Shown one piece after another: positions 9,501-18,043 of a DNA stretch of 43,201 nt (the first letter of the stretch is position 1; each line of letters begins with the position of its first letter). The DNA comes from a virus: IMG/VR virus record IMGVR_UViG_3300047560_002016, positions 1 to 43,201 of that record. The stretch is one strand, 5' to 3'. A program made the position numbers and the translations under genes. The notes beneath the pieces were generated by a model that searched no databases, had not been told where the DNA came from, and worked only from the letters and a program-made list of their open reading frames with translations.

Positions 9501-9674
9501 AGTGCATTTTCAACTGCAACTTTATTAGCAACCGCATCATTAAGTTTAACACAGGATACAATTCAAACATATACTTTTAGTGGATTAACATTAAACCAAT
9601 TTGATTCGCTTCATGTTTATTGTGACCCGGCATCAACACCTGGTACTTTATACTCAATTGTAACAGTAGAATAA
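6588..9674 (+). CDS. Large Ser/Thr/Asn-rich tail fibre with beta-sandwich-like tip
   Basis: A 1028-residue fibre. The N-terminus (MPKISALHTIEHLTTSSVLPVVDGG, about 1-25, then TQKVSLQKVVEF) is a common phage-fibre opening that probably anchors to the baseplate. Residues about 70-860 are a long repetitive shaft built from units of the type SSSAQLPSGLISGSSQI, GFATTSS, and SFNSYTSS, expected to form a trimeric beta/coiled shaft. A short module with GNLWYDSTIGNMYLHYD lies near residues 635-655. The C-terminal 135 residues (from about GTIRLYMATN) have alternating hydrophobics and few repeats, like a jelly-roll tip that could bind the receptor. It is transcribed directly after the neck genes with an 11-bp gap. 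Host-range function is inferred. Confidence 0.8.
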   Translation: MPKISALHTIEHLTTSSVLPVVDGGETQKVSLQKVVEFVSASLEPTFATDIELLRSASAITSSLNAFASASVLSVATKLSTASFETYTASIQTINTGSFATTGSNHFTANQTIDGIIYTSQIQNLSGSIYIATPGNNVEIQGSNLVVPNGGISSAFNVSASSLTGSIDYSNLTNVPSLISGANQLINIGFATTNSLANVTPFLSSSIFNSYTSSNNTTNTTQNSRLTSLENNSGSYLLKSETGSFLTSIPNGIVSSSAQITSFGFISQSTDLTALNSFTSSIDTTIKNKLNNDNVISGSISYTSLTNIPNGIISSSWQLDNLGYAQTSLITGLNTRIEMANYLSSSVFNSFTSSYTIASSSFDSRIIAATNEQDLSGLVTTSSFNSYTSSNDSKVNSLINVTSSYLTSLPNGLVSGSSQILIGSGIYSSSAQLPSGLISGSSQISVLGYATTSSLNGVISSSIQITNYGFATTSSVLNIDTSSLVTTSSFNTFTSSYKTDSGSFDSRINAIATSGVPAGTISGSTQIIGLGFATTSSILNVDTSSLLTTASFNIHSASFDSRLDALEGYVDVDNYVTTSSFETYTASINLETASLITSINNLTNATASYEVKGSGILSGSIVTISETKPSSSVGNLWYDSTIGNMYLHYDTNTWVDTSNGVIQSIINDGSVLTTASFNSWTASYVASVPAGTISGSTQITNLGFVSGSYETTGRGIISSSAQLPSGLVSGSSQINGTQITNNIITIAGTSTALGGSITLGTITNGSGIISGSSQLSNLGFATTGSQTINGNLVVTGSITAQSLIFSSSVYYTTASFSSGSTIFGNSLDDTHQYTGSVSITGSLTINGGLTLSPSASLGAKLWQLSDVNDTASGSITNGYQLAWNSSNSQWEPTAGAAAKGTIRLYMATNRSNGNAFYFNANTRTASDSPSPSSDTAFMVTTALLSKVTVYLRQDGAGPNSTIVGVAKNANGSAFSTATLLATASLSLTQDTIQTYTFSGLTLNQFDSLHVYCDPASTPGTLYSIVTVE

Positions 9675-9696
9675 AATAAAATATATAAAATAAAAA

Positions 9697-11490
9697 ATGG
9701 CATTAGTATTTCCTTTATCACCAACAAATGGACAAACTTATCAAAGTGGTAGTTCTCCAATATACACCTATAATGGTAGAGTGTGGGAATTATCATCTGC
9801 TAATAATGGAATAGCAGCATTAAACCAATATACTGCTTCCTTAAAAACTGCGTTACAACTTACGGGTTCAAACGCAACAATGTTAGGAAACTTAAGTGTA
9901 CAAGGAACTCAAACTGCACTAAACCAATCTTCATTACAAATTAGTGATAAAACTATTCGTATATCAAGTGGTTCAACAACTTCAGCACAATCAAATGGTG
10001 CGGGTATTTTAATTGATGGTGCAGGTGTAACAATGAGTTGGGATAGTTCTAATGCTTTATTTAATTTTGGAACACAAGTATCCGCATCTAAGTATTATGG
10101 GGACGGTAGTGGATTGACCGGTGTTAGTTCATATACAAATTCGGATAATTTAACATATCTAAATTCAAAAGGAGTAATATCTGGATCATCTCAAGTGATT
10201 TCAATATTAACTTCATTAAACTCTTATACGGCTTCTAACAATACTTCTATAACTGCAATTCATACTGCAACTGGAAGTTTAAACACATTTACTTCATCAA
10301 TCAACACAACTATTAAATCAAAGTTGAATACCGATGGTGTAATTAGTGGAAGTTCTCAAGTATTAAACGGAAGTGGAATATGGAGTGGCAGTGCTCAATT
10401 ACCTTCAAATATTATTAGTGCAAGTTCTCAAATAAATGGATTGGGATATGCATTAACATCTTCATTATCAAATGTAACTCCGTTTTTAAGTTCTTCTACT
10501 TTTAATACTTTCACTTCTTCATTAAGTGGTGTTGTAAGTAGTTCAGCACAAATAACTGGATTTGGATTTGCGACAACATCTTCGGTGGTGAATGTGAATA
10601 CGAGTAGTTTATTATTAACTTCTTCATTCAATACATTTACTTCTTCATATAATGTAGCAAGTGCTTCATTTGATAGTAGAATAAATGCGGTAGTGAATGG
10701 TAGTGGATTTGCAACAACATCTTCATTCAATAGTTTAAGCGCTAGTTTTAACTCATATAGTTCTTCAATTAATACATTTACTGCAAGTGTTAATAGTGTA
10801 ACTGCTTCGTTAAATGGAAAAACGGGTTCATATGCAACAACTGGTTCAAACCAATTTAATGGTAATCAGAGTATTACGGGATCATTGACAATAAATAGCG
10901 GAACAATTATCAGTTCATCTTTAACTACAAATAGTTCATCGTTATATTTGAATAGTGGTAGTAATTTATACATTCAAAATAATGGTGTAGCTGAAATTAG
11001 TGGTTCGTTAAGAGTAAGTGGTAGTTTAGTATTGACAGGTTCAATTAGTATTAGTAGTGGTTCAATCACAATGAATGATAGACCTGCATTTAGAGTAGTA
11101 GGTGCAGGAGGAACAAAAGCTGCAACAACGGTCATATCTGGTAGTTATATGGTTGCTGATTATTCACAAGGTAGTGGGTGGAATCAATCAACCGGAACAT
11201 TTACTGCACCTATTGCGGGATTATATCAAGTAAATATTGTTGCAAGATGTGCTGGTAACTCAAACCCATCCGCGCAGGTAATAGTATATAAAAATAATAC
11301 AACAACATCACCTGGTCCCGATGGAACTGCACAAATAATGTTAGAATGGGCTGCAAATACAACCGCAAATCATATAGGTGGTTCTACTATTTGTAAATTG
11401 GCAGTAGGTGATACCCTCAAAGCAATAGTGGCACTTGGGACAATTTCATTTGACGGAAACGATAATTTTTCAGTAGCATATATAGGATAA
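9697..11490 (+). CDS. Tail fibre with C-terminal C1q-like domain
   Basis: A 597-residue fibre protein. The N-terminus (MALVFPLSPTNGQTYQ, then YTYNGRVWEL) is a short module frequent at the start of phage fibre proteins. Next comes a WD-type fibre module (about 60-150, with ISDKTIRISSG and MSWDSSNALFNFG), then SGSSQ / FTSS repeats to about residue 460. The C-terminal 135 residues match a C1q/TNF-like jelly roll: TGTFTAPIAGLYQVN is the typical F-x-A-P-x-x-G-x-Y strand, followed by LAVGDTLKAIV and a final FSVAYIG strand. Such domains trimerise and often bind carbohydrate or protein ligands. Likely a receptor-binding fibre. It follows the previous fibre gene by 22 bp. Confidence 0.8.
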   Translation: MALVFPLSPTNGQTYQSGSSPIYTYNGRVWELSSANNGIAALNQYTASLKTALQLTGSNATMLGNLSVQGTQTALNQSSLQISDKTIRISSGSTTSAQSNGAGILIDGAGVTMSWDSSNALFNFGTQVSASKYYGDGSGLTGVSSYTNSDNLTYLNSKGVISGSSQVISILTSLNSYTASNNTSITAIHTATGSLNTFTSSINTTIKSKLNTDGVISGSSQVLNGSGIWSGSAQLPSNIISASSQINGLGYALTSSLSNVTPFLSSSTFNTFTSSLSGVVSSSAQITGFGFATTSSVVNVNTSSLLLTSSFNTFTSSYNVASASFDSRINAVVNGSGFATTSSFNSLSASFNSYSSSINTFTASVNSVTASLNGKTGSYATTGSNQFNGNQSITGSLTINSGTIISSSLTTNSSSLYLNSGSNLYIQNNGVAEISGSLRVSGSLVLTGSISISSGSITMNDRPAFRVVGAGGTKAATTVISGSYMVADYSQGSGWNQSTGTFTAPIAGLYQVNIVARCAGNSNPSAQVIVYKNNTTTSPGPDGTAQIMLEWAANTTANHIGGSTICKLAVGDTLKAIVALGTISFDGNDNFSVAYIG

Positions 11491-11500
11491 ACGATATATT

Positions 11501-12607
11501 ATGGCAATTACATTTTTAGGAGCATTAACTATATCACCAACTGCGTTGTATCCATTTACATCATTTACATTTACACCGGTTGGTACAACTGGGCCAAATG
11601 GGCCTTCTGGCTCCACATTATTAGTTGCTTATACCGGTTCTACATCTGGAAGTTATTTTTCTAATCCATTGTATTTTACAACCGGTGCTTTTAACGGATA
11701 TCAAGTTTGGACAGTTCCTTCATCTGCTACATATGAAATTGAAGTTGCTGGTAGTAGAGCTGGAGTTCCAATAAATAACTTTTCAATTGGTTATGGAAAA
11801 GGTGCTATTATTAAAGGAAGAATTTATTTATCTCAAGGGCAAAAATTGACTATGGTAGCAGGTCAATATATGGATGCAAGTGGTTCAAATATATTTCAAT
11901 CTGCATCATATATGGGATTAGGAGGTGGAGGTGGTTCTTTCGTTGCTTTATCCGGTTCATCTCAAACTCCTTTATTCGTAGCAGGAGGTGGGGGTGGAAC
12001 TGGTAGATATGTATCATTCAATGGAGGAACTGCTCAAGTTGGAAAAAATGGCGTAACAACCATATCAGGTTCTTCATCTGTATTGGGTGCACCTGGAGGA
12101 ACTGGAAGTTTAGGAGGTCGTTCCCATATAAGCACAGGTTCGGTGATATCCGTAAACTCCTATGATGGCGGCGCTGGTGCCGGGTGGAATGGAAATGGTC
12201 AAAATGGTGATGGAACTCTTACAAGACCATTTACAGGTGGAACATATGGGGAAGGTGGTAATTCATTTGTAAGTGGTTCAAAAGGCGGAAGTGCAAATTC
12301 ATCATGGGGTAATCCATCTACATATGCAGCATCTTGGGGTGGATTTGGTGGAGGTGGATCTGGTAATGGTATTATTGATGGTGGAGGTGGAGGTGGATAC
12401 TCCGGAGGTGGAGGTGGATATTGGTCAGCATCTCCTGCAGCAGATGGTGGAGGTGGAGGAGGTTCATATATAACTTCTTCGGTAACAAATGTATCAACAT
12501 CAGATGGTAACTATGATGGATTATCAACATTCAGCGGAAGTGTTATTACAAATCTTTCTTCATATAATAGCGGAAGTGGATATATTAAGATAACAAAAAT
12601 AGGTTAG
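11501..12607 (+). CDS. Glycine-rich adhesin (ALK-type glycine-rich domain)
   Basis: A 368-residue protein dominated by a glycine-rich domain like that of ALK/LTK receptors (Pfam Gly_rich). The order of signatures fits: YQVWTVPSSATYEIEVAGS (about 67-85), GKGAIIKGRIYLSQGQKLTMVAG (about 105-127), GGGGGSFV, PLFVAGGGGG, then several runs of five or six glycines to about residue 325. This family folds with packed polyglycine II helices; a comparable polyglycine sandwich is seen in gp38 adhesins at the fibre tips of T-even phages such as S16. No anchor domain is evident, so it may cap one of the neighbouring fibres. The start lies 11 bases after the previous stop. Confidence 0.75.
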   Translation: MAITFLGALTISPTALYPFTSFTFTPVGTTGPNGPSGSTLLVAYTGSTSGSYFSNPLYFTTGAFNGYQVWTVPSSATYEIEVAGSRAGVPINNFSIGYGKGAIIKGRIYLSQGQKLTMVAGQYMDASGSNIFQSASYMGLGGGGGSFVALSGSSQTPLFVAGGGGGTGRYVSFNGGTAQVGKNGVTTISGSSSVLGAPGGTGSLGGRSHISTGSVISVNSYDGGAGAGWNGNGQNGDGTLTRPFTGGTYGEGGNSFVSGSKGGSANSSWGNPSTYAASWGGFGGGGSGNGIIDGGGGGGYSGGGGGYWSASPAADGGGGGGSYITSSVTNVSTSDGNYDGLSTFSGSVITNLSSYNSGSGYIKITKIG

Positions 12608-12632
12608 TAATATACATTATTTTTTCAACCTT

Positions 12633-12641
12633 ATATTTATT
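12633..12641 (+). promoter_or_regulatory. Candidate late promoter motif ATATTTATT
   Basis: An exact motif copy in the 58-bp gap before the S74 fibre; it ends 24 bases before the ATG at 12666. Confidence 0.5.
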
Positions 12642-12665
12642 AAAGAATTCAACAATAAATAAGTA

Positions 12666-15600
12666 ATGGCATTATTTCAGATAAGAAGAGGTAGCAGTAG
12701 TTCAAAAGGAACTTTAGCATATGGAGAACCATATTTAAACTCCGATAGTCAAAGTGTATTGTTTGGTGTAGATGGTAATGAAGAAATTACACTTGTAAAA
12801 TTAAACAAAGGAGCTTCATCTGATTCAAGATGGAGTGGAGCTTATGCTAACTCCGGTTCTTTATCTTTAACAGGTGATATCACTGCATCTAATGCTTACT
12901 TTAGAGGTGATGTTTATATTAGTGGTAGTATCCAATTAGGAGATAATGCCGTACAAGATACTATTACAGTAATTGCGGATTTTAACTCAAACTTAGTTCC
13001 ATCATCAAATAATCAATATACTTTAGGTAGTGGAGGTAGAGTTTGGAATACATTATATGCAACAACTGCATCTATAACTTATGTTCCTACTTTTGGAAAT
13101 ATTGTTGATTTTTCATCTTCATTGGATTCAAGAATTAATGCACAAAATTTAAGTTCATTAAACGCATATACTGCATCAAATGATTTGCATATTACTGCAC
13201 TTCACATTGCAACTTCTTCATTAAATTCTTATAGTGCTTCTAATGATAGTAAGATAAGTGCTATTCATACTGCTACAAGTAGTATCAACTTATTTACATC
13301 TTCTATTAATAACACTATTAAAAGTAAGATGGATGCAGAAGGAGTAATATCTGGATCATCACAAATTACATTTAGTTCAACAACTGGATATACTACATAT
13401 AGTTCTTCAGTTGCAACAACTACATCAGCGAGTAACGCTAGAATTTCAAGATTAGAAACGGAAAGTGGAAGTATTAGAACATATACTTCTTCAATGAATA
13501 CTTATACGGCTTCAACTGATGCTAAATTAACTGCTATTCATACTTCAACATCAAGTTTGAACACATTCTCTTCTTCAGTTTTAGCTGGCTTAGAATTTAC
13601 TGGATCAAATGTAACTATTAAAGGAAACTTTTTAGTAAAAGGAACATCGACAATTGTAAACTCAACAACAATTGAAGCAGGTGATAATATTATTGCATTA
13701 AATGGAACGGGTGCAAGTAATGGTGGTTTAGTTGTAAGAGATGCAACTGGAGCTTCATTAATTTCGGGTTCTTTATTATGGGATACTACAAATGATTATT
13801 GGATTGCCGGTAAATTAGGAAGTGAAGAAAAAATTATTCTAAACACTGAATTCAATACATTATCATCATCTGCACATAATAGAATTTCAACATTAGAAAC
13901 GGAAAGAACAAATATTCAAACTTATACCGCTTCTATAAATTCTTACACTGCTTCTAATGATGGTAAAATAACTGCGATTCATACTGCAACTGCATCATTG
14001 AATTTATTTACATCTTCTATTAATTCTACAATTAAAAGTAAATTAAATAGTGATGGTATTGTTAGTGGTTCATCTCAAGTAGATATAACATCTACAACTG
14101 GATATGATACATTTAGTTCTTCAATAGCTGCAATCAATTCAGCAGAAGAAACTAGAATAAGTAATTTAGAAAATGTATCCGGAACATTCTTTGCATATAC
14201 ATCATCTAATAATACAACAAACTCTACACAGAATAGTAGAATTGCATTATTAGAAATATCAACAGGTAGTATAAATTCATTCACTTCATCTGCTAATAGT
14301 AGATTGAATAGTTTGGAAACTGCAAGTGGAAGTATTAGAACTGATTTTAATACTCATACTTCTTCATATATTGCAGCGAGTTCATCATTCAACACAAGAG
14401 TTGGTGCATTAGAAACATTTAGTTCTTCATTGAATGCTAGTTATGTTTCTGAAACTGAATTTGGTGTATGGAGTGGTTCAATTCATTCATTTACTTCATC
14501 AGTTAATAATACAACTGGATCACAAAATAGTAGATTAAATGCTTTAGAAATAACAACCAGTTCTCTTAATATAGCTACTGCAAGTTTATTCACTTCAGCA
14601 TCACAAATAACTTCATCATTATCTGCAATATCTCAATCGTTCAATTATAGAATTAATCAATTCGTAGCGGGAACTGGATTTATTGATGCATTTACTTTTG
14701 AAGGATATACATCTTCATTAGATGCTTATACCGGTTCAATTGAAAATAGATTAACTGCTATTCATATTGCAACAAGTAGTTTAAATAGTTTTACTTCTTC
14801 TCAAAATAGTAAGAATACTTCTCTATTCACTGCAACTGCATCATTGAACACTTATACTGCATCAAACGATGTTAATATAAGTGCAATTCATATTGCAACT
14901 TCTTCATTAAATTCTTATACATCATCTCTAAAATCGGCAATTGAATTGACCGGTTCTGCGGTGACAATTAAAGGAGATTTATTAGTAAAAGGAACTACTT
15001 CTACTATTAATTCTACTACAATTCAAATTGATGATAATATTATTTCATTAAATGCAGCTGGAACTGCTAATGGTGGAATCATAGTTAGAGATGCATTAGG
15101 AGGTTCAACAACTTCTGGTTCTTTATTATGGGATGTAACAAATGATTATTGGAAAGCTGGAATAAATGGTTCAGAACAAAAAATTGTATTAGAAGGAGTA
15201 TTAAATTCTTACACTGCTTCTAATGATGGTAAGGTAAATGCAATTCACACTGCAACTGCAAGTTTGAATACTTCAACTGCAAGTTTGAATTCTTATACTG
15301 CATCTAATAATATAAACATAACTGCAATACATATTTCAACTGCATCGTTAAATACTTCAACTGCAAGTTTGAATTTATTTAGTGCTTCAGTAAATACAAC
15401 TACATCTTCTCAAAATAGTAGATTAGTTTCTTTAGAAAACAAAACTGGAAGTTATGCAACAACTGGTTCTAATAGTTTCTTAGGAACTCAAAATATTACC
15501 GGTTCATTGGTGATTTCACAAAACTTAACAGTTTTGGGTTCATCATCTTTGGTATATGTAACTTCTTCACAATTATCAGTATCATCTTCATTTATTAGTG

Positions 15601-16805
15601 TAAATGTATTTGAACCGGCTGAAAGATTTGGTGGGTTAAAGGTATATGATAGTGGTAGTTCAAATGCAACTGCATCAATTGCTTGGGATTCATTAAATAA
15701 TAGATGGATTTACCAAAATGTAGATGGTGCAAGTTATCATGGTGCAATGTTTATTGCTGGACCGAGAAATACCGGTTCAATGGGAGATGAATTAACTCTT
15801 ACCAACCAAAGAATACCAAAATCAATTGGTGGAGACCATATTGGAGATTCTATTATATTTGAATACACTTCATCTAATTCAATTGGCATCAGTGGAAGTT
15901 TAAGTGTAACGGGATCAATTGTAGCAAGTGGAACAACATTGGTGAGTGGTTCATCGCAAATAGATGCAACTGCAACTACAAACTGGAGTAGCGGTGTTAA
16001 AACTCAATTAAATAACAACACAGTAATATCTGGATCTTCTCAAGTTAGTGGAATTACAAATACACAATTAGTAAATAGTTCAATTACAATTGCCGGTGCA
16101 ACAACTGCTTTAGGTAGTTCAGTAAGTGCGGCAACTATTGGTAATGCAATTGGTGCATTCAGTGGTTCATCACAAGTTGATTTAACTGCTACATCAAACT
16201 ATGCAAGTGGAATATTAAGTAGATTAAATGCAGTTGGTGTAGTAAGTGGTTCATCACAAATAGATGCAACTTTAACTACAAACTGGAGTAGTGGAATTAA
16301 AACACAATTGAATAATAATACAGTTGTGAGTGGTTCTTCGCAAATTGCAATTGCTTCTACAACTGGATTTGGAACATATATTAATCAGAATGTATTAACA
16401 ACTTCAAATGTTCAATTCAATTCATTAGGAGTTGGAATGGCGGCATCTGCTACCGCTGGTAGAATTGATGCTACAAATGATGTTGTGGCTTACTCATCAT
16501 CTGATAGAAGATTTAAAGAAAATATAATTCAAATCGGAACTCCAATTGAAAAAATTAAGAAAATTGGTGGATACGAATATGATTGGATTCCAAATATTGA
16601 ACATGGATACGAGGGGCATGATGTTGGTGTTATTGCTCAAGAAATTGAAGCGGTGATTCCAGAATTGGTTCAGACGAGAGAAAGTGGGTACAAAGCTGTA
16701 AAATATGATAAATTGGTAGCTTTATTAATAGAAGGTATTAAGGAGCAACAAAACACAATAGAAAAATTAGAAGCTAGAATCAATAAATTGGAAGGCGGAG
16801 AGTAA
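12666..16805 (+). CDS. Long tail fibre with C-terminal peptidase S74 chaperone (copy 1)
   Basis: A 1379-residue fibre. The N-terminus (ALFQIRRGSSSSKGTLAYGEP, positions 2-22) is the same type of anchor as in the second S74 fibre. The shaft contains repeated coiled units (AIHTATSSLNSYTASND) and two copies of a module with IKGxLLVKGT...ALNGTGASNGG...SLLWDxTNDYW (about 315-395 and 765-845). About residues 930-1067 form a block nearly identical to the other S74 fibre. The last 101 residues are an intramolecular chaperone of family S74: SDRRFKENI with probable catalytic S1279 and K1284, then HDVGVIAQEIEAVIPELV and a terminal coiled coil. These domains help trimerise the fibre and then cut themselves off just before the serine. 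Confidence 0.88.
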   Translation: MALFQIRRGSSSSKGTLAYGEPYLNSDSQSVLFGVDGNEEITLVKLNKGASSDSRWSGAYANSGSLSLTGDITASNAYFRGDVYISGSIQLGDNAVQDTITVIADFNSNLVPSSNNQYTLGSGGRVWNTLYATTASITYVPTFGNIVDFSSSLDSRINAQNLSSLNAYTASNDLHITALHIATSSLNSYSASNDSKISAIHTATSSINLFTSSINNTIKSKMDAEGVISGSSQITFSSTTGYTTYSSSVATTTSASNARISRLETESGSIRTYTSSMNTYTASTDAKLTAIHTSTSSLNTFSSSVLAGLEFTGSNVTIKGNFLVKGTSTIVNSTTIEAGDNIIALNGTGASNGGLVVRDATGASLISGSLLWDTTNDYWIAGKLGSEEKIILNTEFNTLSSSAHNRISTLETERTNIQTYTASINSYTASNDGKITAIHTATASLNLFTSSINSTIKSKLNSDGIVSGSSQVDITSTTGYDTFSSSIAAINSAEETRISNLENVSGTFFAYTSSNNTTNSTQNSRIALLEISTGSINSFTSSANSRLNSLETASGSIRTDFNTHTSSYIAASSSFNTRVGALETFSSSLNASYVSETEFGVWSGSIHSFTSSVNNTTGSQNSRLNALEITTSSLNIATASLFTSASQITSSLSAISQSFNYRINQFVAGTGFIDAFTFEGYTSSLDAYTGSIENRLTAIHIATSSLNSFTSSQNSKNTSLFTATASLNTYTASNDVNISAIHIATSSLNSYTSSLKSAIELTGSAVTIKGDLLVKGTTSTINSTTIQIDDNIISLNAAGTANGGIIVRDALGGSTTSGSLLWDVTNDYWKAGINGSEQKIVLEGVLNSYTASNDGKVNAIHTATASLNTSTASLNSYTASNNINITAIHISTASLNTSTASLNLFSASVNTTTSSQNSRLVSLENKTGSYATTGSNSFLGTQNITGSLVISQNLTVLGSSSLVYVTSSQLSVSSSFISVNVFEPAERFGGLKVYDSGSSNATASIAWDSLNNRWIYQNVDGASYHGAMFIAGPRNTGSMGDELTLTNQRIPKSIGGDHIGDSIIFEYTSSNSIGISGSLSVTGSIVASGTTLVSGSSQIDATATTNWSSGVKTQLNNNTVISGSSQVSGITNTQLVNSSITIAGATTALGSSVSAATIGNAIGAFSGSSQVDLTATSNYASGILSRLNAVGVVSGSSQIDATLTTNWSSGIKTQLNNNTVVSGSSQIAIASTTGFGTYINQNVLTTSNVQFNSLGVGMAASATAGRIDATNDVVAYSSSDRRFKENIIQIGTPIEKIKKIGGYEYDWIPNIEHGYEGHDVGVIAQEIEAVIPELVQTRESGYKAVKYDKLVALLIEGIKEQQNTIEKLEARINKLEGGE
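15453..15866 (+). repeat. 414-bp fibre block duplicated at 23016-23429 (copy A)
   Basis: This encodes the segment from YATTGSNSFLGTQNITGS to DHIGDSIIFEYT. The same 138-residue block recurs at 23016-23429 in the other S74 fibre with only a few residue changes (for example Q/D, L/Y, S/A, D/E, L/V), although many third codon positions differ. Confidence 0.85.
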
Positions 16806-16834
16806 TTAAAATATTTGATTATATTTTCTTTACC

Positions 16835-16843
16835 ATATTTATA
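16835..16843 (+). promoter_or_regulatory. Candidate late promoter motif ATATTTATA
   Basis: An exact motif copy in the 70-bp gap after the first S74 fibre; it ends 32 bases before the ATG at 16876. Confidence 0.5.
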
Positions 16844-16875
16844 GTAGATTAAAACAAAACAATTTATTAATTCAG

Positions 16876-17283
16876 ATGTCAGCGGGAAAATACTCATTTA
16901 CAATAGAGCAGGGAGCAACTTATAGATTCGGTATAGAATATACTGATGCATCGGGATCATATATCGATTTACAAGGATATGATGCCAAAATGCAAATCCG
17001 TTCTGATTATGCAGATAATACTAAAAACAAACTTTTTGCAACCCTACCTTTAATAACTTCTTCACAAGCACAAACTGGAAGTTATTTGGCGTTTAGTGGA
17101 AGTGGAGGAACTGGTAGTGCAGCTGCGATAAGTGGTGCAGTATTAGTTTATTTACATGCTGATACAACAACCCATTTTAATTTTGAAGAGGCCGTATATG
17201 ATATTGAATTATATAGTGGTGACGAAGTTTACAGATTGTTAGAAGGAACAATATTGAATAGAAAAGAAGTAACTAGAATCTAA
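16876..17283 (+). CDS. Small baseplate/fibre-associated protein with Ig-like fold
   Basis: A 135-residue protein of a type often found beside phage fibre genes: it opens with FTIEQGATYRFGIEYTDASG, continues with IDLQGYDAKMQIRSD, and ends with AVYDIELYSGDEVYRLLEGTI. This strand pattern (a G-x-T-hydrophobic opening, then DL-x-GY and a QIR strand) is like the N-terminal Ig-like domain of baseplate upper proteins (BppU/DUF2479), so it may link fibres to the baseplate. The middle holds a Gly/Ser-rich loop (about 68-90). It is separated from the next gene by 2 bases, so the two are probably co-translated. The role is inferred from context. Confidence 0.5.
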   Translation: MSAGKYSFTIEQGATYRFGIEYTDASGSYIDLQGYDAKMQIRSDYADNTKNKLFATLPLITSSQAQTGSYLAFSGSGGTGSAAAISGAVLVYLHADTTTHFNFEEAVYDIELYSGDEVYRLLEGTILNRKEVTRI

Positions 17284-17285
17284 TA

Positions 17286-17954
17286 ATGGCTAGTAATAAA
17301 GTAATCATAAATAGTGAGAACAATACAGTCGTAGTTACGGAGCCGATTGAAGGTGCTAGGATTGTAAAAGTTATTGCAGCTGGGCCACAGGGTGCTAGAG
17401 GTGAGGGATTTAATACAGTATCATCTTCTCTTAATGAAAGAATTGATGTATTAGAAGCATTTAGTGGTTCTTATACGGGTTCATTTAGCGGAAGTTTCTT
17501 TGGAGACGCAAGTGGATTAATAAATATTCCTGCCGGTGGAGTTGTAGGATTGCAATTAAATCAAATTGCAAGTGGAGATATAACTGCATCAGTTAGTGCA
17601 GGAGCAACTGCTTTTCAAATATTTAATACCGATACTCAATTATTAGATTTAAATTCCAATGGAAAACTTTGGGTAACGGGATCAGTAAGTGCATCTTTAA
17701 TATTTGGAGAGGTAGTAAGTGGAAGTGAATTGATTTTTGCTAAGTTGAGTACATCTCAAAGTGTAGCTTCTCAATTAGTAATAGGAAACTCTTACAATAA
17801 TTATGCAAACAAACAAACCACTATTTTTAAGAATGGTGATGTTATATTAAGTGGTAGTATGGTGTTACAACCTCAATTATCTGCTCCAATGGCGGTTAGT
17901 GGTGGTATATATTTCTCTACCGATGGTTATTTCTATTTATCAGATGGCTCATAA
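17286..17954 (+). CDS. Short tail fibre protein with collagen-like motif
   Basis: A 222-residue protein. Residues 1-33 form a small beta domain (NKVIINSENNTVVVTEP). It is followed by a minimal collagen-like sequence, AAGPQGARGEG (about 31-41), a heptad-like helix (SSSLNERIDVLEAFSG) and a fibre module shared with neighbours (GSFSGSFFGDASGLINI). The C-terminal 100 residues contain a module with FQIFNTDTQLLDLNSNGKLWVTGS and end in IYFSTDGYFYLSDGS, a tip pattern seen in small phage fibres. No enzymatic signature is present. With the preceding 135-residue protein it forms a two-gene unit ending at a 90-bp gap. Confidence 0.6.
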   Translation: MASNKVIINSENNTVVVTEPIEGARIVKVIAAGPQGARGEGFNTVSSSLNERIDVLEAFSGSYTGSFSGSFFGDASGLINIPAGGVVGLQLNQIASGDITASVSAGATAFQIFNTDTQLLDLNSNGKLWVTGSVSASLIFGEVVSGSELIFAKLSTSQSVASQLVIGNSYNNYANKQTTIFKNGDVILSGSMVLQPQLSAPMAVSGGIYFSTDGYFYLSDGS

Positions 17955-17988
17955 TAAAATAATATAATATCTTTTTATAGAGATCTAT

Positions 17989-17997
17989 ATATTTATA
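17989..17997 (+). promoter_or_regulatory. Candidate late promoter motif ATATTTATA
   Basis: An exact motif copy in the 89-bp gap; it ends 46 bases before the ATG at 18044. Confidence 0.45.
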
Positions 17998-18043
17998 TGT
18001 GTTATTTAATATAACCCCAAAACTCATAAAGTAAAAATATAAC

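Noticed and set aside
12608-12665. Terminator after the glycine-rich gene
   Set aside because: TAAT-ATAC-ATTA followed by T's has only a 4-bp A-T stem, too weak to call.
13131-16805. Frameshift or pseudogene in the long fibres
   Set aside because: Both long S74 fibres are open from anchor to chaperone with intact catalytic residues.
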